DNA from: Leptodontidium sp. MPI-SDFR-AT-0119 | Lineage: Eukaryota; Ascomycota; Leotiomycetes; Helotiales; Leptodontidiaceae | Direction: 5' to 3' | Assembly: GCA_020726505.1 (NCBI GenBank) | Contig: JAHLEZ010000019.1 | Span: 310,001-374,000 of the forward strand | DNA: 64,000 nt | In this document: positions 45,537-55,330 of the stretch, piece by piece | Layout of the letters: each line of letters opens with the position of its first letter | Numbering within the stretch: the first letter of the stretch is position 1 | Made by a program: the position numbers and the translations under genes | The notes under the pieces: generated by a model | The model's input: the letters and a program-made list of their open reading frames with translations, nothing else | Told to the model about the DNA's origin: nothing | Database searches by the model: none

Positions 45537-48266
45537 TCACTCCTGCCCAACAGCCATTAACCCTTCCAATTCCCCGCTCGTCAACTCATCCGCAATTAAA
45601 GGTCCTTTCTCAACAGTAGAAGTTACATGAAAAGCATCCGACCTTCGGAATATCTCTGTATCCAAATCCGTGACATACGATTTCTCGTCGCCGAGCTTCA
45701 TCCCCGCCTCGTACTCGGTGTCAAGCATCATATCGTCTTTCCACAGCCTCCGTGGGCCGTCGAAAACAACCGCTACCCGTTTCTTCATTTTCATCTGCGA
45801 GCTCAGGCAACCCCATGATGATGGATAGTCCTTGTGGGGTTTTCGTCCTTTGGTATTGAGGGTTACGCCGCCCTTGGAGTGCGTGAGCCCTCGAGACTTC
45901 TGGACCTGATTGTCGGAATTGGTTGAAGTCTTTGGCTTTTTGCGAGACCGAGACCTGAGGGTGAAAACTTCGTCATCTTCCTCGTCCTCATCATCGAAAT
46001 CTTCTTCCTCGTCGTCCTCACTCGAGACATGCGTCGTCGTGGTTGGCAATGTATTACTTCGAAGTGCCTCATGAACAGCTTGATCTTGTTCCACTTCAGC
46101 AAGTCTCGCTGCATTGATAGCTTCGGACGGCTCCTCCTGCTGGACAATCCGCAACACGCAGTCATCTAAATGCTCATAGAAATCCTGCGCATTGTTGAAG
46201 ATTCCAGAGCAAGTTGAGCACTTGCCAGTCGCATCTGGTGCATATCCAGAAAGTTGTTGTCGGGAAGTAGGTCCTTGCGCCGTCGTGGATCTCTTACGAC
46301 TATTCGGAGGAGTCTGTTCGACACCATGCACTGATGTCAGGTGCCGCTTAAAGACGTCGGCACGATTGAAGGACTTCTCGGCTGCAGTTCCAGAGCCAGG
46401 ACAGAAACCACAAACCATTACCCCTTTGTAGTGGGTCAAGGTGTGCCGATTCTTGTCGTATTTCCGTGCGAAGCCTTTGACATGATAATCGCAGGTTTGG
46501 ATTGGACATTTCTCGGGGCGTTCGTTTTGATGTGTCAGCATATGCGCCTTCAGGTCTTTGAAAACCTTTCCACATTCGGGATATGGGCATAATCCTTTTT
46601 CTTTAGCCTCTTCGCTTTCAAAGCTCCCTGATTGACTAGAGAGTCTGCGAGGCGGTGGGTAGGGATATGCTGAGAGATATGGAGACGGTGGAGGATTCCC
46701 ACAATGTGAATAATTCATGGCGTAATACTGAGGGCCGGGCTTTGGTATGCATGGATCTACTGGGTAGGTATGTGTTCTGTATGTATTGTCGAAGAGGTAT
46801 GGGTTCGGGTAGCAGCCGCCGCCGGACCCACCAGAAGATTCGTTGTCATCGCCTGGGTAAGAACTGTACCAATCAGGGTTTGAGCTGTGTTCGTTGTGCC
46901 CATCGCCTCCATTGCCATCTGGACCTTCGTTACTGTTCCATCGAATATCTTGGGTTTCATCTGGAAGGGTTCCCTTCTCAAGCTGGTAGTGCACACCACG
47001 TTGAAGGTTGTGAGCCGAGGTACACTGCTCTTTCCATTCAGAAAGACCCAGGTCCTTAGGGGGTTCTTTTCGGCGCGAAATTTCTCTGAGATGCTCCCGG
47101 ATGTGTTCGATGCTCTCATCTCGACTGTTCAAGTCGATACTGCAAATTCCGCATATCTTGTGAAAGAAGCCAATCACTTGGAACTTGCACGTGGTCTTCA
47201 GTTGAAATATCTCAAACTCGTCACAGCGATGCTCGCGTAGAAGGTGGGTAGTGAAGTTGTCCGTTCGATAGAAAGGTTTCCATTCGCATAATGGCTTGGG
47301 ACATTCCCACTGCGATCATAGTCAGCACTGCTTCCCATTGATTTTGCGAGTCTGACGACGGATAGTCTCGCATTATTCCAGCTCCGGAAACATGTGTCAA
47401 TGACCGAAGCTAGAGACCTTGTGGAGTGGGGGTTGGCATCTGTACGTACGATGTAATCCGGGAAGTGGACTCGCTTGACATGTTCAGACCAGCGGTTGGC
47501 AGAAAATACTTGGCCGCAGTCTACACAAGGATACTGACAATCAATCTTCTGGCGCTTGGGTTGCGGGGGAGACGATGATTGCGTTCTTGGTGGCCGTCCG
47601 CGACGTACCCTTGAAGGGACTTGAAGGTGGTCTCCAGAAACGGTCCCTGGCGAGGAAGGGCCAGAGAAGATGCTTTGAGTTTGCGAGTAGTAACTTGTGC
47701 CTAGCTGTAGAGATTCGCTACTTCCACTTGTGGCAGAGATGGTCCTCTGGCTTGGTGCATAGCTGCTCATGCTCTCAGGGGAACATGGTCGTGGCTCGAT
47801 GGTAAGGTGGCCTTGGAACTTGGCTAGAAGTTTTGAGCGTCTGTGGAACTCATCCTCAAACCACGCATGGGCTTCTTCCATGCATAGACCGGCTTGTCGG
47901 GCGATGTAGACGAGATCTTTGGCTGAGATATGCTGTGGATCCAGATAAGAGTTGTAGACTTCATCGAGGAAGCGATGCCTGTCCCGAAACGACATTGGTG
48001 GATCAAGAGAAACGCTTATACTCCTAAACTCGGATACGGATAGATCTTGATGAGCTTCTGCTGGCAGGTTAGTAAATGATGAGCACTGCACAGATGGTGG
48101 TTGCGAATGGCTGAAGGTCACGTTACCTGTTGTCATTTGCGCACTGGAAATCTGGGGTTCTAGGGAAGGATAAATCAGTTCTGCCGCATCTTCAAGCTAA
48201 CGTTAGTGAGCCCAATTCATGGTTGAAAATAAACACACCCATTGATTGATCTCCACTGGGATCCAT
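45537..48266 (-). CDS. C2H2 zinc-finger protein, likely transcription factor
   Basis: Four exons: 48,266-48,239, 48,189-48,127, 48,060-47,450 and 47,309-45,537; 824 residues. The second intron (66 nt, divisible by three) has a strong TTTACTAAC branch site; if retained, the protein has 846 residues. A first C2H2 finger (Cys209, Cys212, His224, His229) runs to the exon 3-4 splice, which is immediately followed by a second finger (Cys237, Cys242, His256, His261). A further cluster lies at about 470-560 (CPYPECGKVFKDLKAHMLTH, then CPIQTCDYH, then CGFCPGSG ... HLTSVHG). There is a basic stretch before finger one (RRGRPPRTQ, PKRQK) that could be an AT-hook/NLS, and an acidic run near 660-680 (EDDEEEDFDDEDEEDDE) followed by RSRSRKKPK. 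It is nuclear and DNA-binding by inference; the target is unknown. Confidence 0.83.
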
Positions 48267-49588
48267 GGTGAGGATGTTTGGGATCACACGTGATCGGGCT
48301 GAGATGGTTCTGCGGCTGGAATGCGGTGCCAGCTTTTGCTGAATAGAGTGGATGAAGACGAAGACCTGAACCCAGCTGGGGGATCCAGCTGTTATTTGTG
48401 CACGATCGAGACATCGTGGCTTGGTGTAAGGCGGCTTGGGAAAGGAGAGTTCGGTGGAGGCAGTGAGGCGGAAGGCGAAAGGCGAGGGGAGAAAAAGCAA
48501 CCCATTTAAGATCACGTGCGGGAACATCAAAAATATTGAAATGCGTACTATGAGGCTTCGTACGAAGCAAACGAGAAGTTCTGCTACATATATGAGGTTA
48601 TTGTAACCACTATGAATGTCTGATACAGATTTTAAACCTCTTTTTGAGCCAATCTGATTCCATCCAGCTATCACATGATTCTTCTTTCCTCGTCTCCTTT
48701 CTGCTCGCCTCTTCGCCTAATCTCGCCTCACGATCCTCTTGTCCACACCGAGTCCAGCCTTAATCCCAAGCCACATGGCTCACCGAGTAGCTCTTCAACA
48801 GGCGCCTGAGGACGAGACTGGAGGATCGTAAGGCATCCTCTCCAAAAGTCCAAAGTCCTGAAAACTCAATCAACCATCGCTGCTCGGTGACGTACAAAAA
48901 CCCTGTGACATGGCTTTGTGTAGCATTCTTCTTTTCTTCGACCTAGCTTGTCAAGAGATTGGTTCTAGACTCCCCATGCGCTGCAGTCTGAAAATTGTAT
49001 ATCGGGGAAGACTCTGCTGCTTTTATCCCCGAATGAGTTTCCTCTCTAAGTAAGATGCCTTGATGCTTTTTTCACCAGATCCACCTTCACCAAGCAGATC
49101 TCGTGGAGTCTGGGTTCAGGGATAGTAGTATTTAAGTTTTTGCGTGAGGAAAAACGGATCATTCATCAGCAAGCTTCACCATTCCAATTCAATCCATTCT
49201 CATCATAACTGTTTCTATCGTCGACTAGACTGGAACCATCCAGATTGTATACTACTCCGAGAGGCCCAAAGACAAGAGCTTGTGGAGCGATACCGAACAG
49301 ACGGCTCAGAGCCCGGTATCGTCTTATTTCTGCCCACATCACAATTTTGGAACGTGTTTTGATGTGGAGAGTTCTCCTTGTTTGAAGCACAGGATATGAA
49401 TATTACGAGATGCGTTCTTGGGTTTTGAGGCGAGATGGAAATGGCAGGCGCGGGGGTTGATGTTGATGTTGATGTTCAACGTCTTCAGGTAGAAAGAGCT
49501 TTACCCGTACCTGCCGCGTTAGAATTTCTGGCCTGGGTATGAACAGCGCGAGCCGTCTTTGATCTTTCATTCGAATCACCGTCGCCAG

Positions 49589-49658
<70 letters not shown>

Positions 49659-49774
49659 ACCATTATCAACATCAACATTCACATCAGCATCGCCAACATT
49701 CACGTCACCATCGCCAACAACATTCGCACATTCACAATATCATTCATTACAGCTCCTTGAAGCTCGCACGGAAA
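48267..49774. other. Divergent intergenic region, 1.5 kb, with a CAT/CGT repeat
   Basis: Upstream region of both the C2H2 gene and the acidic-protein gene. The last 200 bp contain the CAT repeat and a long His-codon-rich stretch that is open on the plus strand and may be 5' UTR or an N-terminal extension. No RNA gene seen. Confidence 0.55.
49589..49657 (+). repeat. Trinucleotide/hexanucleotide microsatellite, (CAT)13 then (CGTCAT)5
   Basis: Thirteen perfect CAT units followed by five CGTCAT units. On the plus strand it reads as poly-His then Arg-His in frame with the gene that follows; on the minus strand one frame reads poly-Asp. Confidence 0.97.
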
Positions 49775-51016
49775 ATGTTCCAAGCGTACGAAGACGACGA
49801 CTCCGCCTCATCCGGAAACACCTCGTCGGATTCAGATGAATCGGAGTTTCCAGCCGGGCAATCCAATCTCGCTCCCAGTCCAGATGAAATGGAGTTAGAC
49901 CTACAAATGATAGATACTAATCTGGAGAATTGGCCAATAGACCGGGAAATGGAAGATTCCAGCACGGACGCCATGGATACAGAGTCAGAAGAAGAAGTAG
50001 ACGACAGGTGGCAGTTGCCGGAACCCTGGACCTACACGCACCACTTCCCCAAGTCTGACACACGGGTACCAGTCACATTAACAGGAAAAATGGTGGAGGA
50101 TGATCTCAAGGATTGGGAATCATTCGAGGTAAAGTCTCTCGGATGTCGCTGTGGCTGTTTCTCCAGTTGCTTTTCCAACTCAGCTTACAATTGGTAGGAA
50201 TGGGGAGAAGAGATTCAGTCTCGACTTGCCCACCACAAAAGCCCCGCCAACCCATATTACGATGATCCTTTCCAACTATATGGAATTTTGATCACAAACA
50301 TGGACTGTTTTGGCATGGATCTTAAAGCAGATATTAGAGATTCTGCTGGTAGATCCATTCTCGACAACATCACCCTCCATGGCCCGGTAGGTACTGCAAC
50401 GAGAGCCGGAGTCATGATCACTGTTCAGCGAGCCAGCGAGAAAGCGAACCCTGAATCCGCAGAGAAATTACTCTTACTGATGGGTCGGACTTCAACTGCA
50501 GCAGGCCGATTGCAGTTTCTGCAGCTGCCAATAGGCAACCCTAGCAAGGACAACAAGGGCGAGATCAAGAACATCGCCGCGCGGATTGAAATCAACAGCC
50601 TGTTTCCAAGCGGACCATGGCGAAGACGGAATCTGTCCAACATGATACGCTCAAAGCCCCAATTGAGAAGGAAGGTCTTTAAGAAACTTGGTATTTCTGA
50701 GGATGGAGAGGAACGGGAGGTGATGCCTGGTGGTTCCGTGTACGGGCAAATGCAGATTGTTATGTGGGAGTTCGTGGTTCAGGATGAGGAATTCGACTCT
50801 CTGAAGTACAGGCTGCGTTTCCCCACCATGAAAGAGCAAGAAACCGAGAATGTGCCAGTAAATGAAGGACCCCTGTTTCTGATACCATTCAGCGACCGAC
50901 CCTGGGTTGGTTCAAGGGATATTCACGTCACTCTAGCGTGGCGGTTGTACAAGGCTCTCAACGGACATGGCGAGTTCAAGCGACGGACTCCAGCGTGGAC
51001 CGGGACCGGGGTATAG
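49775..51016 (+). CDS. Acidic N-terminus protein of unknown function
   Basis: Two exons, 49,775-50,128 and 50,198-51,016, with a 69-nt intron (GTAAAG...GGTAG, phase 0); 390 residues from MFQAYEDDDSASSG. The N-terminal 110 residues are acidic and Ser-rich. The C-terminal 270 form an apparently folded domain with alternating strands (PFQLYGILITNMDCFGMDL, GRLQFLQLPIGN, GQMQIVMWEFVV) and a basic middle (RRRNLSNMIRSKPQLRRK). I do not recognise the family; there is no signal peptide or membrane span. The frame is open upstream to 49,559 and would add 72 mostly His/Arg/Gln residues from the CAT repeat. The later Met was chosen because the extension is pure low complexity, but it cannot be excluded. 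Confidence 0.75.
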
Positions 51017-51051
51017 CTTTCATATCATTGTTTCTGGCGGACAGAGAACGC

Positions 51052-52079
51052 TCATAGCTCCCATCGGCGGGCAATCTCAATACCCTCAGCTAGAGTAGCA
51101 ACCCTGGCATCAATAGCATAACCCTCCCCCTCCAACTTCTTGCATTCCGCAAACAAATCCTTTAACGGCACCGTGAAGCACTCAATGAACTCTCCACCCT
51201 CCAATTCCGGCTCGGGGTTCTTGTTCTCCGGCTTCGACATATCGACCGTAACGTGAACTATCCGCATATTGGTGGTGCAGAATCCAGGATCTAAACAACA
51301 TCAGCCTCTCAAAAAACCCAATATACGATATACCCCCGAGTAAATATCTCGATATATCACATAAAGACGTCAATTAAAGGTTCAATGTGGAAACAAACTC
51401 ACCACTGAACATAACCGGACTAGTCTCGCTCACAACCCCTACATACCCAGTTTCCTCCTTCAACTCCCTCACCGCAGCCTGTTCCGCCGTCTCGCCCGCA
51501 TCTACCAAACCGGCTGGTATTTCGATACAGACTTTATCGAGAGGGGGACGGTATTGTTTTTGTAGTAGCAATCCGGGTCCTAGTTTGTCCTTCTCAGTAT
51601 TTATTCGGTTTGCCAATATTCCCAAGGTTCGTCTTGCAGAGCCGTCTGGTATGTCTGGATTATGGGTGGCGGTGTAGGTACGCGTGTGGGTATGGATGTG
51701 AATGTAGTGTGGAAAGGCAGGCAATAGGCAGGCGTACCGGATTCATTCTCCAAGATCGCTACCATGCCCACGGCGTCGATATCAGAGCCCTTTGGACGCG
51801 TTGGACGTTCGGCATGCTCCCACGTTCGCGTCGTGCCTAGGGGGTCGGTGTAGGTTGTTCTGCGGGGGAGGAGTCGTCAGACATGCCATCTTGCTACTGT
51901 AGAGATGGGTGCAGAGGGCTATGAGGGAGCGTACAAGATTGATCTGATCCATTTCGCCTTGGAGGGGTCCTGGGTGGTGGGTGTTAGCTGTTGTCCAGGC
52001 TGGAGGCGACGAGGCTGGCACGCAGGGAGAGCAGTACCAGAGGCTCGGTGCTGACGATCTTGGAGTCTTTGGCGGACAT
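51052..52079 (-). CDS. YSA1: Nudix ADP-ribose (ADP-sugar) pyrophosphatase
   Basis: Five exons: 52,079-52,038, 51,969-51,935, 51,859-51,738, 51,654-51,403 and 51,290-51,052; 215 residues, all phases consistent. The Nudix box is complete at about residues 98-120: GLVDAGETAEQAAVRELKEETGY fits Gx5Ex7REUxEExGU. The YSA1-subfamily context is present: LLLQKQYRPP before the box, DPGFCTTNMRIV after it, and a C-terminal FIECFTVPLKDLF ... LAEGIEIARRW. The enzyme hydrolyses ADP-ribose and related ADP-sugars to AMP and the sugar phosphate, clearing reactive free ADP-ribose. It needs Mg or Mn bound by the box glutamates. Length matches yeast Ysa1 (about 230). The second exon has only 35 nt, and the codon at its 3' splice reads TT|A. 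Confidence 0.92.
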
Positions 52080-52774
52080 TTTGAGACGTAGAGAGGGAGT
52101 TGAAGGGTTGATTTGGGAGTTTAATAGGTTGTGGTGGTTGGGAATTAAGGTGGAGAGAGAAGATTCATAGGCTAAGGTGAGGAAAGCTGCACGGCTGAGA
52201 CACGTTCGGGAGACGCGTTTATGGGCTTCAATTACGTCACTACGCGACGGAAGGCAAGTTTCTTCAAATTTGATCTTTCATTTCTATGATTGTAGAAGGC
52301 ATGACGAGGATTTAATTGAGATAATTTCTCTGGCTTTGTAGAGCTCTTTTTTGCGCACTTATTGACTGCAGATGTGATGAAGAGAACTGCATTCACGTAG
52401 GGGCCCGTTCCGATCTTGCACAACTTTCTTGTTTGGACAACTTGACGTTCCCGCATTCTATTCGTGGACTTATATGTTTATATCTTCTCTAAAATCTATG
52501 GATGGGTTTTCAGGGGGTAGAGTGGATAACTGGTTTCCTAATCATTGCTTCCTTGGTCTTTGCCTACCCCTCGACAGGATCTCCGATTGTTGCTTCACGT
52601 GAAATATTGAAGGCTTTTGGCTGAATGATTACATTCCAAGCATCCCGTCAAGAATACAAATCTCCCCAAATGAACCCCAGCCCCAGGCAGAAACTCCCTT
52701 GAAAATGCATCAGTTCAGGCTCTTCCCAGCAATGCTACGCCATCAAAACCCAACCCATATCCTAGTAACTCCCT
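52080..52774. other. Intergenic region, about 0.7 kb
   Basis: YSA1 promoter side and 3' flank of the next small gene. No frame or site I can support. Confidence 0.5.
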
Positions 52775-53158
52775 CTACGATCTATGAGTGGCGCCCGGAT
52801 TGGCAGCACGATTCCGATCATACATTCCTCTCCATCGCCTCTCTGCTCTCTGAGCCTCCTTGGCAACCTCGAACACAGTGTCTGTGTTGGCGTGTGGAAG
52901 TGTTGGTCTAGCGAGGAGGGAGTCGACAGCTGGCGCAAGGGTGACGTTTTCAGTCTTCATCTCTGGCTTGATCTCAGTCTCAACCTTGGCGATCTCCAAC
53001 TGCATATCTTCCTTGATGATTGAAATACTAGCAGGCTCAAGCTTGGGACTGTCTTTTGGTGTAGATGACTCCGACATGCTGGCTGGGGTGGTGCTCGTGC
53101 TCGTGCTCGTGGAGAGAGCTGGGAGGTTGGGATCAACGGTGTCTGTGACTGAATCCAT
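52775..53158 (-). CDS. Small Ser/Thr/Glu-rich protein of unknown function
   Basis: A single-exon frame of 127 residues. The N-terminal two thirds are disordered (STSTSTSTTPAS, SSTPKDSPKLEP) and carry a possible short coiled coil (KEDMQLEIAKVETEIKPEM). The end, TVFEVAKEAQRAERRWRGMY, is amphipathic and basic and is the part most likely to be conserved. No known domain or targeting signal. A real gene is more likely than not given the sustained composition and the clean start, but it could be a chance frame. Confidence 0.5.
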   Translation of the reverse strand: MDSVTDTVDPNLPALSTSTSTSTTPASMSESSTPKDSPKLEPASISIIKEDMQLEIAKVETEIKPEMKTENVTLAPAVDSLLARPTLPHANTDTVFEVAKEAQRAERRWRGMYDRNRAANPGATHRS

Positions 53159-54484
53159 TTCTGTGTGCTATATTATAGCTATGTATCGGAAGATACTTGA
53201 ATGCTGAGGTCTTTTGTCGTTGGGATGTTTGAAGATGTCGCTGGAAGGAACGAGCAGGTCAGGTCTCAGTCGTTTCTTGATACCAAATTGTCAGTCCTGT
53301 CTCAACCACTGGCTAGTGATTCATATGCTTACCGAGCAGACTTCAACAGACAGAAAGTAGAAAGAGAGAGTACAGCCTGAATCTAGTGCATCAGAGTGAA
53401 TGCCCATTGGTTTTATTTTGAACTGGCCAGAACTTGCAGCTCAAGTGACTGGAAGCTGCATTCGTGACCCTCGATTATTTGTATTCATCGTCACTTCCCA
53501 ATCCATCTGCCTTGTTTCCCCTACGACACTTCCGAACTTAGAGGAATGTCTTTCGAGGTGGCTAAACGCATACTACTGCTGTTCCTTTTACTTCCTCTCT
53601 ATATTGTCGTCGAGAAACGGGGCTCCAAATCCAAGAAACTGATTCGCCCGACACGCCATAACTAACTTCACAGCTCCTGGCAAGCTATCAGCATCAGTTA
53701 ATTTTGACTCAGAAGTAGCATCAAATTTCATAGAGACACATTCTTCAACAAATTGTGACCTGCTGTACTTTTCTCTTCTAGAGGACGTGGCTGGTCAGCA
53801 AAGCCTGGTCAGCACCACTCTACGATATATGCAAGTTCCCAGAACTCCAGTGCAATGTTATCGTATCAACAAAGTTTCGAACAGAAGTCATTTGACATCT
53901 TCTTGTAGATAGGACAAGGTCGACTGCAGTCCCTAAGTCCATAATTTAGAAAGTCGAAACCAGCCGCATAAAGTCCAGTCTCAGTGGGAACGAGTGGGAG
54001 CAGATATATGGTATAACGCTTTCGAGCCCTACACCTCTCCTGATCCATGGGGAAGAGATGCAGAGCATTGAGGTAATTGAATTAATGATGCAAAAGAGCG
54101 TTACTGTACGATGCTTTGGAAGATGGCTAGTGGTTGTTGGTGTACCTGGCGCCTTCACTGCATTGCAGGACCAGTGCTGTGGAGGATGTGGGGAACGTCA
54201 AGAGAGGAGAATCGCCAACCAGAGACAAAATGACATTTCAAATGTGTTGAATGTGTTTCTTGAAATGGTTACACTTCCACCTCCGCTCAAACTCCTAGCC
54301 TCAACCATTGTACTTCATCCGTGCGGTATTCCACTACCACGCATCCCTTCTCCCAAGGACCCCACTTCTGAGATATACCCAATTTACCAACGCCAGACTC
54401 CAATCCCCGACCCAATAGCCAACCCCATAACCATAAACCCCTCATCTCACATCGTCCCTCACCTCCCCGCCCTCAACCGACCTC
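53159..54484. other. Intergenic region, 1.3 kb
   Basis: No supported gene. A 145-codon plus-strand frame at 54,058-54,495 is Pro/Ile-rich at its end only because it is antisense to the small gene and its 3' flank. Confidence 0.5.
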
Positions 54485-54787
54485 CTACTCCCTAGTCAGC
54501 CAACAAACAAAAGCATCCTCATGGCCCAAATAATCACTCCTCCAATTCTCCCTCTCCTGCATCACCCTCTTCCCAAAAGATCCTCCCCTAGATCTGGATT
54601 CGGGTACATCAACATACCCAAAAGCCCTCTCCCTCCTCCTCTCAACGGTATCATTCAGATGATCTAGTTGTCCGTTCACGCCCCAGATGACACGTTCTTT
54701 TCTGTTCGGGATCATTTCTTTGCCGATCCAGAGGGTGGCAATGGAGAGGGTTAGGACGGTGAGGAGTTTGCGTTGGGGGGCGTTCAT
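54485..54787 (-). CDS. Small single-pass membrane protein, unknown function
   Basis: A 100-residue single-exon frame. A short basic N-terminus (MNAPQRK) is followed by one hydrophobic segment (LLTVLTLSIATLWIG, about 8-22) and then a charged, helical tail (LDHLNDTVERRRERAFGYV, SFGKRVMQERENWRSDYLGH). The layout, short basic lead then one span then soluble tail, fits small mitochondrial inner-membrane or ER proteins, but I cannot place it in a family. The start is the first Met and lies just before the hydrophobic segment. Confidence 0.5.
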   Translation of the reverse strand: MNAPQRKLLTVLTLSIATLWIGKEMIPNRKERVIWGVNGQLDHLNDTVERRRERAFGYVDVPESRSRGGSFGKRVMQERENWRSDYLGHEDAFVCWLTRE

Positions 54788-55330
54788 CGTTTTTGTGCTT
54801 GGTGTTTGTGGTGTGTTGTGTGTTGTGTAATGTGGTTGCTCGCTTAGATGTGTGTTGTGTTCTTGGCGAGAGATTGATTTTGAGATGGGTTTAGGTAGGA
54901 TTGCAGCTACCTGAGTGTTCGTTGGGAGTTACTAAGTTTGTTGTTATTATGAACGATTTAGGAGGGATGAAAGGTCAGATATGGGGAAGAAGGAAGACCG
55001 ATGTGGCGTTGCGGGGTGATGGGGTTTTATACAGCCAGAATTCGAGGTTGCGTGTTCGATGGGGAAGTGGTGTGGAAAGTGAGGCCATTTCGGCAATGCT
55101 GTTCGGGGTGGGCCGCAACAACACCCAACGCAATCGAAATCCACTTTGTCTTCGATGGTTGGAAATAGAATGCAGCAATGGTTTGAAATGTAACTGAATA
55201 TAATTGCAGGAACCGAGCCATGCTCGGAGGTCCAAAGATATACATTGATCATGTGACTAGAAAATTTCTCATCTTCCCTTTCCACCCAAAACCCCCATTT
55301 ATATATACAGCCTTGCCATGCAACCAAAAG
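54788..55330. other. Intergenic region, about 0.54 kb
   Basis: Upstream of the small membrane protein and downstream of the ATR gene. Overlapping short minus-strand frames at 54,947-55,327 are not supported as genes. Confidence 0.5.

Noticed and set aside
54058..54495. 145-codon plus-strand frame
   Set aside because: Its 3' end overlaps the small membrane-protein gene's stop region and its sequence has no recognisable features.
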